From NCBI RefSeq assembly GCF_001645185.1, contig NZ_LXTQ01000011.1, positions 1 to 64,000 of the forward strand: a stretch of 64,000 nucleotides of DNA, given 5' to 3'. Made by a program: the position numbers and the translations under genes. The notes beneath the pieces are model-generated. The model was not told where the DNA came from and made no database searches. It saw only the letters and a list, made by a program, of their open reading frames with translations. The stretch is from Methylobacillus sp. MM3. GTDB taxonomy: Bacteria; Pseudomonadota; Gammaproteobacteria; Burkholderiales; Methylophilaceae. This document shows positions 1 to 9,453 of the stretch, in pieces. The first letter of the stretch is position 1. Each line of letters begins with the position of its first letter.

Positions 1-2
1 GC

Positions 3-269
3 TCCGGCATGGACGGGGTGATCCTGTCCAAGATCGACGAGTCGGTGTCGATTGCTCCGGCCATTGACTGCCTGATCCGCCATGGGCTGGACCTGCACTA
101 CGTCACCAACGGCCAGAAGGTGCCGGAAGACCTGCACCTCGCCAATGCGCTCTATCTCGTCGACCGGGCGTTCAAGGGGCAGGATAATGCGGCGCACAAG
201 CTTCGCCCGGAGGAGTGGGATGTCGCGGCCAGCGCCGGACCGGTGATGCCGGGGGATTTCGTTGGCTAG
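3..269 (+). CDS. flhF: Flagellar biosynthesis GTPase FlhF, C-terminal end (5' partial)
   Basis: This is the last 88 residues of an SRP-type GTPase. The visible part begins SGMDGVILSKIDES, the G4 (TKxD-like) region of the SRP GTPase fold, and continues through IRHGLDLHYVTNGQKVPEDL, the closing segment typical of FlhF and FtsY. The start of the gene lies outside the window. FlhF sets the number and polar site of flagella by recruiting early basal-body parts to the membrane. Its stop codon lies inside the start of the next gene, the FlhG-like partner, which is the usual FlhF-FlhG order. I favour FlhF over FtsY because of the flhG-fliA-motCD context. Confidence 0.88.
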   Translation, partial: SGMDGVILSKIDESVSIAPAIDCLIRHGLDLHYVTNGQKVPEDLHLANALYLVDRAFKGQDNAAHKLRPEEWDVAASAGPVMPGDFVG

Positions 270-1083
270 CGCACTGGCCGATCAGGCCGAGGGGTTGCGC
301 CGCCTGTTCGGCGCAGATACTCGACGCATGGTGGCAATTGTTTCAGCCGGCGAGGGCGCCGCTTACGAAACGGCTTCCAATCTGGCTTATACGCTTTCCC
401 ATCTGGGCAAAAAAATATTGCTGCTCGATGAGTTATGGGCAGCCGGTGATGCGCATGCCGTGTTCGGCCTGACGCCCAGGCATGATCTCAATACCGTGAT
501 GCTGAATCAGTCCGAGGTGGAAACTGCATTGGTGAAAACAGCGGACGGTATCGATTTGTTGGCGGGAGGAGCTGTCAGTACCATGCCTCGGCCGCGAATG
601 GAAGCACGCATCGGCCTGGTCAACGCATTTTATAGACTGGCGGGTAAATACGACGTGGTGCTCGTCCATGCCTGCGTCGATGGTGCGACCACTCGTCCGG
701 GCTTTGCCTGGGCGTGCCAGGATGTGATCGTGCAGAGCGATGGCAAACCCGATGCGGCAACCGAGGTGTACGCCCGCATCAAGTTGCTGCATCAAGCCGA
801 AAAGCGCAGATTCCATCTGATGTTCCGCGGCGTGGATCACACGCGGGCTTCTGCTCTGCATCGCAGCATCGCCGCAGTCAGCCGCCGACATTTGCAGGTA
901 ATGCCCGAGTATCTCGGCGTATTGCCACAGCCGGACCTGCCGCAAGCCGGGTTCTTCGAGCAATTGGCCGGAGCCATACAGTCCTGGCCCATCCCCGAGC
1001 ACAAGGCCGGTCATTTTCCGGACTTGATGCGCCGTCTGTTGCGTGGAGCCGATCCGCATGTTTTGCAGACGCTGCTGAAGTGA
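262..1083 (+). CDS. flhG: FlhG/FleN-like MinD-family protein with degenerate Walker A
   Basis: A 273-residue MinD/ParA-fold protein in the flhG slot between flhF and fliA. It normally acts as the ATPase partner that limits flagellar number through FlhF. A TTG start at 262 gives an 8-base overlap with flhF. The region that should be the deviant Walker A motif (GKGGVGKT) reads SAGEGAAYETASNLA, so both signature lysines are missing, while the following KKILLLDE strand is still recognisable. ATP binding in the usual way is therefore doubtful. The rest keeps MinD-like spacing (VVLVHA, then VIVQSD). Identity as an FlhG homologue rests mainly on position and fold-like spacing. Confidence 0.75.
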   Translation: MASALADQAEGLRRLFGADTRRMVAIVSAGEGAAYETASNLAYTLSHLGKKILLLDELWAAGDAHAVFGLTPRHDLNTVMLNQSEVETALVKTADGIDLLAGGAVSTMPRPRMEARIGLVNAFYRLAGKYDVVLVHACVDGATTRPGFAWACQDVIVQSDGKPDAATEVYARIKLLHQAEKRRFHLMFRGVDHTRASALHRSIAAVSRRHLQVMPEYLGVLPQPDLPQAGFFEQLAGAIQSWPIPEHKAGHFPDLMRRLLRGADPHVLQTLLK

Positions 1084-1088
1084 TTGCC

Positions 1089-1793
1089 ATGCCGGTGCTG
1101 GATACGCAAAAATCCGTGGCGGAATATGCCCAACTGGTGAAACGTCTGGCTTATCAGCTGGCTGCCCGCCTGCCTTCGAGCGTACAGGTGGACGATCTGG
1201 TACAGGCCGGCATGATGGGCTTGCTGGACGCACTGAACTATTACGACGAATCCCACGGCGCGCAATTCGAGACTTACGCGACCCAGCGCATCCGGGGGGC
1301 GATGCTGGACGAATTGCGCGAGGCCGACTGGGCGCCCCGTTCGGTACGCAAGAATGCCCGCGAAATCGAGCAGGCGATTCATCGCCTGGAGCAGGAGCTC
1401 GGCAAGTCGCCAACCGAGCAGCAGATCGCCGACAGATTGAGCGTTCCTTTGGCGGAATATCAGGAAATGCTGGCCGATGCACGCGGTCATCAGCTTGTCC
1501 ACTACGATGACTTCGAGAACGATGACGGCGAAAGCATCGCATTCAACTTGGCCGATGGCCGCCCATCGCCCTTCCAGTTGCTGCATGACGAAGGCATGCG
1601 CGCTTCTCTCGTCAAGGCCATTACCGAGTTGCCCGAACGCGAGAGATTGCTCATGGCAATGTATTATCAGGAAGATCTCAACCTCAAGGAAATCGGGGCC
1701 GTGCTCGGTGTCAGCGAATCGCGCGTCTGCCAGTTGCACTCCCAGGCCATCATGCGCTTGCGCAGCAAAATGACAGACTGGGTGAATGGATGA
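1089..1793 (+). CDS. fliA: RNA polymerase sigma-28 factor FliA
   Basis: A 234-residue flagellar sigma factor that directs transcription of late flagellar and chemotaxis genes. Region 2 is visible (VDDLVQAGMMGLLDALNYY, then FETYATQRIRGAMLDELR), followed by region 3 (SPTEQQIADRL) and a region 4 helix-turn-helix near the C-terminus (NLKEIGAVLGVSESRVCQLH). Length and order match FliA. It starts at ATG 1089, five bases after the flhG-like stop, and its TGA overlaps the motC start (ATGA). Its anti-sigma factor FlgM is encoded about 2 kb downstream on the other strand. Confidence 0.96.
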   Translation: MPVLDTQKSVAEYAQLVKRLAYQLAARLPSSVQVDDLVQAGMMGLLDALNYYDESHGAQFETYATQRIRGAMLDELREADWAPRSVRKNAREIEQAIHRLEQELGKSPTEQQIADRLSVPLAEYQEMLADARGHQLVHYDDFENDDGESIAFNLADGRPSPFQLLHDEGMRASLVKAITELPERERLLMAMYYQEDLNLKEIGAVLGVSESRVCQLHSQAIMRLRSKMTDWVNG

Positions 1794-2536
1794 AACTGGA
1801 CGTTATCAGCATCGTAGGCATCCTGATTTCCATGGCGGCGATCCTGGGCGGCCAGTATCTCGAAGGCGGGCATATCGGTTCGCTGGTCCAGGTGACGGCT
1901 TTCCTGATCGTCATGGGCGGAACGTTCGGCGCCTGCATGCTCCAGTTCACATTGCCGGTATTTCTGGATGGAATGAAGATGCTGAAGTGGGTCATCGTCC
2001 CGCCCGTCGTTGCGCTCGAAGACGTCATCCAGCATGTCACCAGCTGGGGGCAGGCAGCGCGGCGCGGCGGTTTGCTGTCGCTTGAACCGCTGATGGCGGA
2101 AATGGGTGATCCGTTTACACGCAAGGGTTTGCAGCTGCTGGTGGACGGTGCCGAGCCCGAAAAGCTGCGCGAAGCGATGGAAGTGGATATGTATGCTTAC
2201 GAGGAGCACTATCGCATGGCTGCCAAGGTATGGGAGGCTGCCGGCGGGTACGCGCCAACCATAGGTATTCTCGGCGCCGTCATGGGGCTGATCCACGTGA
2301 TGGAAAATCTTTCCGATCCGTCCAAGCTGGGCAGCGGCATCGCGGTTGCGTTCGTGGCGACCATCTACGGCGTAGGCAGCGCCAACCTGCTGTTCCTGCC
2401 CATCGCCAACAAGCTCAAGGCCTTGATCGCCAGGGAAATGGTCAAGCGCGAAATGGTCGTGGAAGGCCTGGTTGGCATTGCCAACGGCGAAAATCCCCGC
2501 ATTATCGAAACCAAGTTGCGCGGTTACATCAACTAA
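1790..2536 (+). CDS. motC: Flagellar motor stator protein MotC (MotA family)
   Basis: A 248-residue inner-membrane stator subunit that couples ion flow to rotor torque. N-terminal membrane segments (ISIVGILISMAAILGGQYL, then a second helix) are followed by a cytoplasmic loop and the conserved GGYAPTIGILGAVMGLI segment, then a fourth membrane helix (AVAFVATIYGVGSANLLFL). The acidic/basic loop (EVDMYAYEEHYR) carries charged residues of the rotor-contact type. Position directly after fliA matches the motC-motD pair known from Pseudomonas, so I use MotC rather than MotA. It is translationally coupled to fliA by a 4-base overlap. Confidence 0.9.
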   Translation: MKLDVISIVGILISMAAILGGQYLEGGHIGSLVQVTAFLIVMGGTFGACMLQFTLPVFLDGMKMLKWVIVPPVVALEDVIQHVTSWGQAARRGGLLSLEPLMAEMGDPFTRKGLQLLVDGAEPEKLREAMEVDMYAYEEHYRMAAKVWEAAGGYAPTIGILGAVMGLIHVMENLSDPSKLGSGIAVAFVATIYGVGSANLLFLPIANKLKALIAREMVKREMVVEGLVGIANGENPRIIETKLRGYIN

Positions 2537-2546
2537 GCCGATCCAG

Positions 2547-3398
2547 ATGGCTAAGCGCCGCCAAAAGCACGAAGAACACGAGAATCATGAGCGCTGGCTG
2601 GTTTCCTATGCCGATTTCATTACGCTGCTATTCGCGTTTTTTGTTGTGATGTACGCAATTTCATCGATCAACGAAGGCAAATACCGCATCATGTCGGACT
2701 CCATCGTGGATGCCTTCAAGAACACTCCGACCAGCGACAAACCCATCTACCTCCCCATGCCGACGCCGCAAAATGCGGAGAGCGGAAAAATTCAGGTGCA
2801 GCCTGTGCCTGTGCAGGCGCAGCCCAGCATCGTCGGACAGACGGATGCTGAAAAGCAGGCGCGGCGCACGCAGATGAAAGCGGTGGCAGGCAATTTGCTA
2901 AACGTGATGGATCCTCTGGTGAAGAACGGCCAGGTCAAGGTGACCGAAAGCAATCGCGGAATTTCGATTGAAATTAACGCCAGCCTGCTTTTCGCTCCGG
3001 CGCAAGCCGTGCTCAACAGCGAAACCGTCGGTGTGCTGCGGGCGGTTGCCCAAGTGCTGGCAAAGGATACGCATCAGGTACAGATCGAAGGTCATACCGA
3101 TAATCTTCCCATCGCTTCACCGATTTTTCCTTCGAACTGGGAATTATCAAGTGCGCGTGCCAGCAGTGTGACTCGGTTGTTTGTAGAGAATGGCGTATCC
3201 TCGCAACGAGTCGTGGTTATTGGATATGCCGACAACCGGCCGGTGGAGAGCAACGAAACGGCGGAAGGGCGTGCACGCAACCGTCGGGTGACGGTGATGA
3301 TTCTGGCCGAAAACGAAGGGGAAAAAACAGATTTGACGCTGGATCCGGATATCCGTCCGGCCCCGCCGTCGGTTGTGCCGCCATTGGCAATGCCCTGA
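2547..3398 (+). CDS. motD: Flagellar motor stator protein MotD (MotB family, OmpA-like)
   Basis: A 283-residue peptidoglycan-anchored stator subunit. It has a short charged N-terminus, one membrane helix with the ion-binding aspartate (SYADFITLLFAFFVVMYA), a linker and a C-terminal OmpA-like domain (VQIEGHTDNLPI, then LSSARASSVTRLFVENGV and GRARNRRVTVMIL). ATG 2547 lies ten bases after motC and gives MAKRRQK, the usual basic start. An earlier in-frame ATG at 2472 lies inside motC and is unlikely to be used. It forms the stator complex with MotC. Confidence 0.92.
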   Translation: MAKRRQKHEEHENHERWLVSYADFITLLFAFFVVMYAISSINEGKYRIMSDSIVDAFKNTPTSDKPIYLPMPTPQNAESGKIQVQPVPVQAQPSIVGQTDAEKQARRTQMKAVAGNLLNVMDPLVKNGQVKVTESNRGISIEINASLLFAPAQAVLNSETVGVLRAVAQVLAKDTHQVQIEGHTDNLPIASPIFPSNWELSSARASSVTRLFVENGVSSQRVVVIGYADNRPVESNETAEGRARNRRVTVMILAENEGEKTDLTLDPDIRPAPPSVVPPLAMP

Positions 3399-3410
3399 TT
3401 CAGGGGTTTT

Positions 3411-3863
3411 TCAGACCTTGCCGATAATGCGCTGCGATGGTCCGGGGCCGGTGCGAGGTTGTCCGTCGGCACCGTAGACGTCTGCCCGGTTGGCGGCGTT
3501 CATCAAGGCGGACAGTGCTTGTTGGTTGTGCTGCATATGAGTCTGGATCAGCTTGCCATTGGTCTGGTTCAGTTGCTGGGCGACTTGCGCGCCTTCGAGC
3601 AGTTTTTTCCAGGACTCCTTCACCGATGCCGGCTGACTGGCCAGCCAGGCTGCTACGCCTGCCGCATCGGACTTGAACCCGGCGCGTTCCAGCGTGGCAA
3701 CGCGTTGCTGTGCCAGGTTGTTGAGTAGCTCACTGTGTTTTTGCTTGAGTTCGGAGAGGGATTGCAGCTTTTCCACGTTGGCCGCAACCAGCGCCTCTTG
3801 CTCCTGCTGCAGAAGGTTGATGAATCCGTTCAGAGCGGCTTGTTCCTGCTGAAGAAAATCCAT
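3411..3863 (-). CDS. flgN: Flagellar export chaperone FlgN
   Basis: A 150-residue, largely helical and Gln/Ala-rich protein beginning MDFLQQEQAALNGFINLLQQ, with strong coiled-coil character through the first 60 residues. FlgN is the cytoplasmic chaperone for the hook-filament junction proteins FlgK and FlgL. The family is poorly conserved in sequence; identification rests on size, helical content and its place directly downstream of flgM (nine-base gap). Transcription probably starts at the sigma-28 promoter in front of flgM. The gene is convergent with motD. Confidence 0.85.
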   Translation of the reverse strand: MDFLQQEQAALNGFINLLQQEQEALVAANVEKLQSLSELKQKHSELLNNLAQQRVATLERAGFKSDAAGVAAWLASQPASVKESWKKLLEGAQVAQQLNQTNGKLIQTHMQHNQQALSALMNAANRADVYGADGQPRTGPGPSQRIIGKV

Positions 3864-3872
3864 CGATGCGAG

Positions 3873-4169
3873 TTAGCCTTTTTGCTGGGTCAGCAGTTCG
3901 CGCGTGGAAGAAATCAGCTTGTCGGCGATAGCGTCAGGATTGACGGTATAGCGTCCTTCGCTGATGGCCAGCTTGATGGCCTCGACTTTGGCGGTATCAA
4001 AGCCGCTGGCTTCATTGATGCTGGTTTCCAGGGCCTGGATTTGCGTGGACATGCTGGAGAGTTGAACCTTGTCCGCCCCGCCGGTTTGGGGCGTTTGCTT
4101 GCCGCCGCGCGCGACAGGAGTAGTATTTTCAGTGAGGGGCGCGGTTCGGGTGGAACTATCGATTTTCAT
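3873..4169 (-). CDS. flgM: Anti-sigma-28 factor FlgM
   Basis: A 98-residue small regulator that holds FliA inactive until the hook is complete and FlgM is exported. The N-terminal half is Ser/Thr/Asn/Gln-rich and probably disordered. The C-terminal half carries the FliA-binding helices (VEAIKLAISEGRYTVNPDAIADKLI), the family signature. I chose ATG 4169 (MKIDSSTR); an in-frame TTG two codons upstream is less likely. A near-consensus sigma-28 promoter lies about 37 bases upstream, so FliA should control its own inhibitor. Confidence 0.93.
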   Translation of the reverse strand: MKIDSSTRTAPLTENTTPVARGGKQTPQTGGADKVQLSSMSTQIQALETSINEASGFDTAKVEAIKLAISEGRYTVNPDAIADKLISSTRELLTQQKG

Positions 4170-4205
4170 GCTCAATCTCGATCATTTGCCAATTAGCTTA
4201 GCATG

Positions 4206-4232
4206 CTAACGGCAGAAAAACGATAAACTTTA
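4206..4232 (-). promoter_or_regulatory. Sigma-28 (FliA) promoter of flgM-flgN
   Basis: On the minus strand a perfect -35 element TAAAGTTT (4225-4232) is followed after exactly 11 bases by GCCGTTAG (4206-4213). The established FliA consensus is TAAAGTTT-N11-GCCGATAA. The -10 differs at two places, the GCCG core is intact, and the spacing is exact. Transcription would start near 4199 and read into flgM. Confidence 0.8.
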
Positions 4233-4245
4233 ATGGCTTGTAAAA

Positions 4246-4274
4246 CGAAAAAGGCCCGCATTGCTGCGAGCCTT
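4246..4274 (-). terminator. Rho-independent terminator of tRNA-Lys
   Basis: On the minus strand AAGGCTCGC and GCGGGCCTT pair as a 9-bp stem (one G-U) around the loop AGCAAT and are followed by a run of T. It lies just after the 3' end of the tRNA gene. Confidence 0.8.
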
Positions 4275-4279
4275 GTATC

Positions 4280-4355
4280 TGGTGGGGCATGTAGGGGTCG
4301 AACCTACGACAAACGGATTAAGAGTCCGCTGCTCTACCAACTGAGCTAATGCCCC
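4280..4355 (-). tRNA. tRNA-Lys (anticodon CTT)
   Basis: A 76-base cloverleaf reads on the minus strand. The acceptor GGGGCAT pairs with ATGCCCC and is followed by an encoded ACCA end. The D arm is GCTC-AGTTGGTA-GAGC, the anticodon stem is GCGGA/TCCGT around CTCTTAA (anticodon CTT, reading AAG lysine codons), and the T arm is GTAGG-TTCGACC-CCTAC. It is a single-gene transcript with its own promoter and terminator. Confidence 0.96.
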
Positions 4356-4367
4356 CGAGAGCCGCGC

Positions 4368-4396
4368 ATTATGTAGATGTTCGGATTATCTGTCAA
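4368..4396 (-). promoter_or_regulatory. Sigma-70 promoter of tRNA-Lys
   Basis: On the minus strand a perfect -35 hexamer TTGACA (4391-4396) is separated by 17 bases from CATAAT (4368-4373), one mismatch from the -10 consensus. Transcription would start about six bases before the mature tRNA 5' end. Confidence 0.8.
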
Positions 4397-4455
4397 GCGT
4401 CCGCCGCGATTATCGTGACCGATCGGACTCGGGTGTAAGATATCCTCAATAATAG

Positions 4456-6581
<2,126 letters not shown>

Positions 6582-6582
6582 G

Positions 6583-7956
6583 TCAGAAGGGTAATTCCAC
6601 GTGCGGTGCCGCTGCTAACAATATGCCGCGAAACTGTTCCTGAATGCGGCGCAATGCGGCTTCGTTGTCGGCCTCGAAACGCAGCACGATCACCGGCGTG
6701 GTGTTGGAGGCGCGCATCAGGCCGAAACCATCCGGATATTCCACGCGCAGCCCGTCGATGTCGATGACGCGGTAGGCGCCTTCGAACCTGGCTTCCTGCG
6801 TCAGGCGCGCGAGCAGTGCATGAGGTTCGCCCTCGCGCATCCTGATATGCTGCTCAGGGGTGCTGACGCTGTCCGGCAGTGCTTGCAATGTCGCCGATGG
6901 ATCGACTGTCGCGCTCAGGATTTCCAGTAGGCGTGCGCCGGTGTAAAGCCCATCGTCGAAGCCGTACCAGCGCTCCTTGAAAAATACATGGCCGCTCATT
7001 TCGCCGGCGAGCTCCGCGCCGGTCTCCTTCATCTTGGCTTTTACCAGGGAGTGCCCGGTCTTCCACAGCAGCGGCTCGCCGCCATGTTGCGCGATCCAGG
7101 GATGCAGGTTGCGTGTCGATTTGACGTCGTAAATGATCGTTGCCCCCGGCGAGCGCGACAGCACATCCGCGGCAAACAGCATCAGTTGGCGGTCGGGGTA
7201 AATGATCTGTCCGTCCTTGGTCACGACGCCGAGGCGGTCGCCGTCGCCGTCGAAAGCGAGGCCGAGCTCGGCGTTGCCGGTTTTCAAGGCCTCTATCAAA
7301 TCGTCCAGATTTTCCGGAACGGATGGGTCCGGGTGATGGTTGGGAAAGTGGCCATCAACTTCACAATACAGTTCCTGGACTTCGCAGCCGAGCGCACGAT
7401 AGAGCGCGCCTGCAAATGCTCCGGCAACGCCATTGCCGCAATCCACGGCGATTTTCATCGGGCGCGCCAGCTTGATGTCGCTGACAATGCGGGAAATATA
7501 ATCCTGCGCAATGTCGTACTGACTATAGCTGCCGTCGCCTTCGAATAGCTCGCCGAGCTCGATCCGGCTTCGCAAGCCTTGAATGGCTTCGCCCGAGAGC
7601 GTTTCCCCTCCCAGCACCATCTTGAGGCCGTTGTAGTCAGGCGGATTGTGACTGCCGGTGACCATCACGCCGCAGTTGGTGCCGAGGTGGCAGGCGGCGA
7701 AATACACCATGGGCGTCGCAACCATGCCGAGATTGATCACGTGTACGCCGGCCTTGCGGATGCCGCGTGCCAGCGCTGCGGCCAGTTCCGGACCGGACAA
7801 GCGGCCATCGTAGCCTATGCAGATTTGCGTCTGTCGGCGGGCAGTAGCTTCAGAGCCTATGGCCTGGCCGATGGTTTCGACGATTTCGGGCGTGAGCGTT
7901 TTTCCAACGATGCCGCGGATGTCGTAAGCCTTGAAGATTTCTTTAGGTAATTGCAT
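6583..7956 (-). CDS. manB: Phosphomannomutase/phosphoglucomutase (AlgC/ManB type)
   Basis: A 457-residue alpha-phosphohexomutase beginning IFKAYDIRGIVGKTL, typical of AlgC-like bifunctional PMM/PGM enzymes that feed LPS and exopolysaccharide synthesis. Seen in order: catalytic serine loop VTGSHNPPDYNGLK, metal loop AFDGDGDRLGVV, sugar-binding loop GEMSGHVFF, and phosphate loop RASNTTPVIVLRFE near the C-terminus. Its specificity for mannose versus glucose phosphate cannot be read from sequence. It shares this short region with a second mutase of another subfamily. Confidence 0.92.
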   Translation of the reverse strand: MQLPKEIFKAYDIRGIVGKTLTPEIVETIGQAIGSEATARRQTQICIGYDGRLSGPELAAALARGIRKAGVHVINLGMVATPMVYFAACHLGTNCGVMVTGSHNPPDYNGLKMVLGGETLSGEAIQGLRSRIELGELFEGDGSYSQYDIAQDYISRIVSDIKLARPMKIAVDCGNGVAGAFAGALYRALGCEVQELYCEVDGHFPNHHPDPSVPENLDDLIEALKTGNAELGLAFDGDGDRLGVVTKDGQIIYPDRQLMLFAADVLSRSPGATIIYDVKSTRNLHPWIAQHGGEPLLWKTGHSLVKAKMKETGAELAGEMSGHVFFKERWYGFDDGLYTGARLLEILSATVDPSATLQALPDSVSTPEQHIRMREGEPHALLARLTQEARFEGAYRVIDIDGLRVEYPDGFGLMRASNTTPVIVLRFEADNEAALRRIQEQFRGILLAAAPHVELPF

Positions 7957-7972
7957 GAGTGGCTAACCATAG

Positions 7973-9211
7973 TTAATGGGGTTGTTCGAAAAGGTCGTGC
8001 AGCATCCGGTTGCCCCAGGCGATGGACGCGGCCTGCATTTCCATGAGTGAAGATATTGTAATATTTAATGATTCCACGATTTCAGCAACTTCCTCGAATT
8101 CGCCGTTTTCAAGTTTTTCGCAGATGCGCAGCAATCGGCCGAGATCGCCTTCGCGTTTCAGCAAGGCGCGATGGATTCCTTCGACAAGATTCAGGTGCTG
8201 AATAATGGTTTCCATCGACATGCCCAGCGCGCAATCCGCCAGTGAAAGCATGCCCGCGACATAGGCTTGTTCCGGAGCCGCGTCGACAGAGCTTGCCATC
8301 AGTTCCATCAACCTGGCGCGATGCACTGCCAGTTCCAGCAGCGAAAGGCAGGATTGCTCGTTTTGCTGCGTATAGAGCAATACCTGTAACCAGCGGCCCA
8401 GTTGCTGCATGCCGAGTATCTGGATCGCTTGTCGAATTGAGCCGATCTTGTGCGATGTATAGAATGCAGGAGAGCTGAGCAGACGCAACAGGTTATAAGT
8501 CAGGCCGGGATTGCCCTTGAACGAGGCTTCGATATCGTCCAGATCGGCATCGCTGCTTACCCTGGTAAGCAGGTCGAGGACAACCAGTTTCGCAGGGTCC
8601 GTAATGCGTCCGCCATGCAGGGTTGGATATGCAAAATAGTACCCTTGAAATAAATCGAAACCGGCCTTGAGGCAGGCCTGGTGTATATCCGCATTTTCCA
8701 CTTTCTCCGCAAGCAGCTTGCAGGGCCACTGCCTGAGATAAGCGACCAGCTCATCCAGTGCATTCAGGTCGGCTTGCAGTATGTCGACCTTGACGATGTC
8801 GACGAGATCGAACAGTGGGCACGGGTCGAAATGAAAGACATAATCGTCCAGTGCAAACTCATAACCGATCGCCTTGAGCTCGCGCACGCGCGCAAGGATT
8901 TCATCGGTGATTTTGATGTGTTCGAGAAGTTCCAGCGCCACCTTGTCCTTGGGCAGCAAAGTGATCGAATCGCTCAGCAGCAGATCCTCGGCAACATTGA
9001 TGAAAAGCTTGCGCTTGCCCATCAATTCGATCATGCCCAGATGGCTGCATACATTGAGGATGACATTGGCTGTTGCTGTCGTGTCGTCGAAGGCGTTTCC
9101 CGCTTCGGGCTGGGCATCGCGGTATAACAGTTCTATCGCAACGGTATTTCCGTCGGCATCGAGTATGGGTTGATGCGCGAAACAGTAATCTTTAAGCTGG
9201 ATGGCAGGCAT
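7973..9211 (-). CDS. EAL-HDOD (YuxH-like) signalling protein
   Basis: A 412-residue two-domain protein. Residues ~1-200 form an EAL-family fold, but the signature is changed to ELLYR and the usual metal-binding motifs are eroded (FALDDYVFH, VKVDILQ), so it is probably catalytically inactive. Residues ~200-400 form an HDOD domain (DIEASFKGNPGLTYNLLRLL, IRQAIQILGMQQLGRWLQ). Proteins with this layout act in signalling rather than in c-di-GMP breakdown; the target here is unknown. The long leader carries a candidate c-di-GMP-I riboswitch and terminator, so c-di-GMP probably controls expression. Confidence 0.87.
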   Translation of the reverse strand: MPAIQLKDYCFAHQPILDADGNTVAIELLYRDAQPEAGNAFDDTTATANVILNVCSHLGMIELMGKRKLFINVAEDLLLSDSITLLPKDKVALELLEHIKITDEILARVRELKAIGYEFALDDYVFHFDPCPLFDLVDIVKVDILQADLNALDELVAYLRQWPCKLLAEKVENADIHQACLKAGFDLFQGYYFAYPTLHGGRITDPAKLVVLDLLTRVSSDADLDDIEASFKGNPGLTYNLLRLLSSPAFYTSHKIGSIRQAIQILGMQQLGRWLQVLLYTQQNEQSCLSLLELAVHRARLMELMASSVDAAPEQAYVAGMLSLADCALGMSMETIIQHLNLVEGIHRALLKREGDLGRLLRICEKLENGEFEEVAEIVESLNITISSLMEMQAASIAWGNRMLHDLFEQPH

Positions 9212-9244
9212 GCTGGGTCTTTCGTTGGTTTTTATTTTTTAATG

Positions 9245-9272
9245 AAAAGAAAACCCGCCAGGACGATGACGG
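9245..9272 (-). terminator. Intrinsic terminator / riboswitch expression platform
   Basis: On the minus strand CCGTCA (9267-9272) can pair with TGGCGG across TCGTCC and is followed by a TTTTCTTTT run, about 35 bases before the EAL-HDOD start. A bulk transcript would stop here unless the stem is prevented. The 5' arm can also pair, with one mismatch, with ATGAAGG at the start of the aptamer (9363-9369). Confidence 0.6.
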
Positions 9273-9281
9273 AAAACTTAA

Positions 9282-9369
9282 CTTCCCGGCAGCCTCGCTG
9301 CCGTACAGTGAACACTGCGGTAGGCCGGTTGCTTTGTGCCCCCGTCTTTCGGACGGGTTTATCCTTCAT
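9282..9369 (-). ncRNA. Candidate cyclic di-GMP-I (GEMM) riboswitch
   Basis: The minus-strand leader of the EAL-HDOD gene contains, in order, the hallmarks of the class I c-di-GMP aptamer. AAACCCGTCCGAAAGACGGG is a stem with a GAAA tetraloop. CACAAAGC, then CCGGCCTA, give the conserved core and receptor strand. GGCAGCGAGGCTGCCG is the second arm, corresponding to GGTAGCGGGGTTACCG in the well-studied Vibrio Vc2 element. Spacing also agrees. I recognised this by eye from the published consensus; no covariance search was run. Confidence 0.75.
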
Positions 9370-9376
9370 TGCATGC

Positions 9377-9405
9377 CATTTTGGGTTGTCCGGGCAGGAA
9401 GTCAA
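9377..9405 (-). promoter_or_regulatory. Possible promoter of the riboswitch-EAL-HDOD transcript
   Basis: On the minus strand TTGACT (9400-9405) is followed after 17 bases by AAAATG (9377-9382). The -35 is good and the -10 is poor. The predicted start near 9370 coincides with the 5' edge of the aptamer, which is the main support. Confidence 0.35.
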
Positions 9406-9453
9406 TACCACATTGATTTTGTTATCGTTTGACTTTTTACTAAAAAGATATTT

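Noticed and set aside
9414-9428. FNR-like half-site TTGAT upstream of hemN
   Set aside because: The second half-site ATCAA is missing at the required spacing, so an FNR box is not supported.
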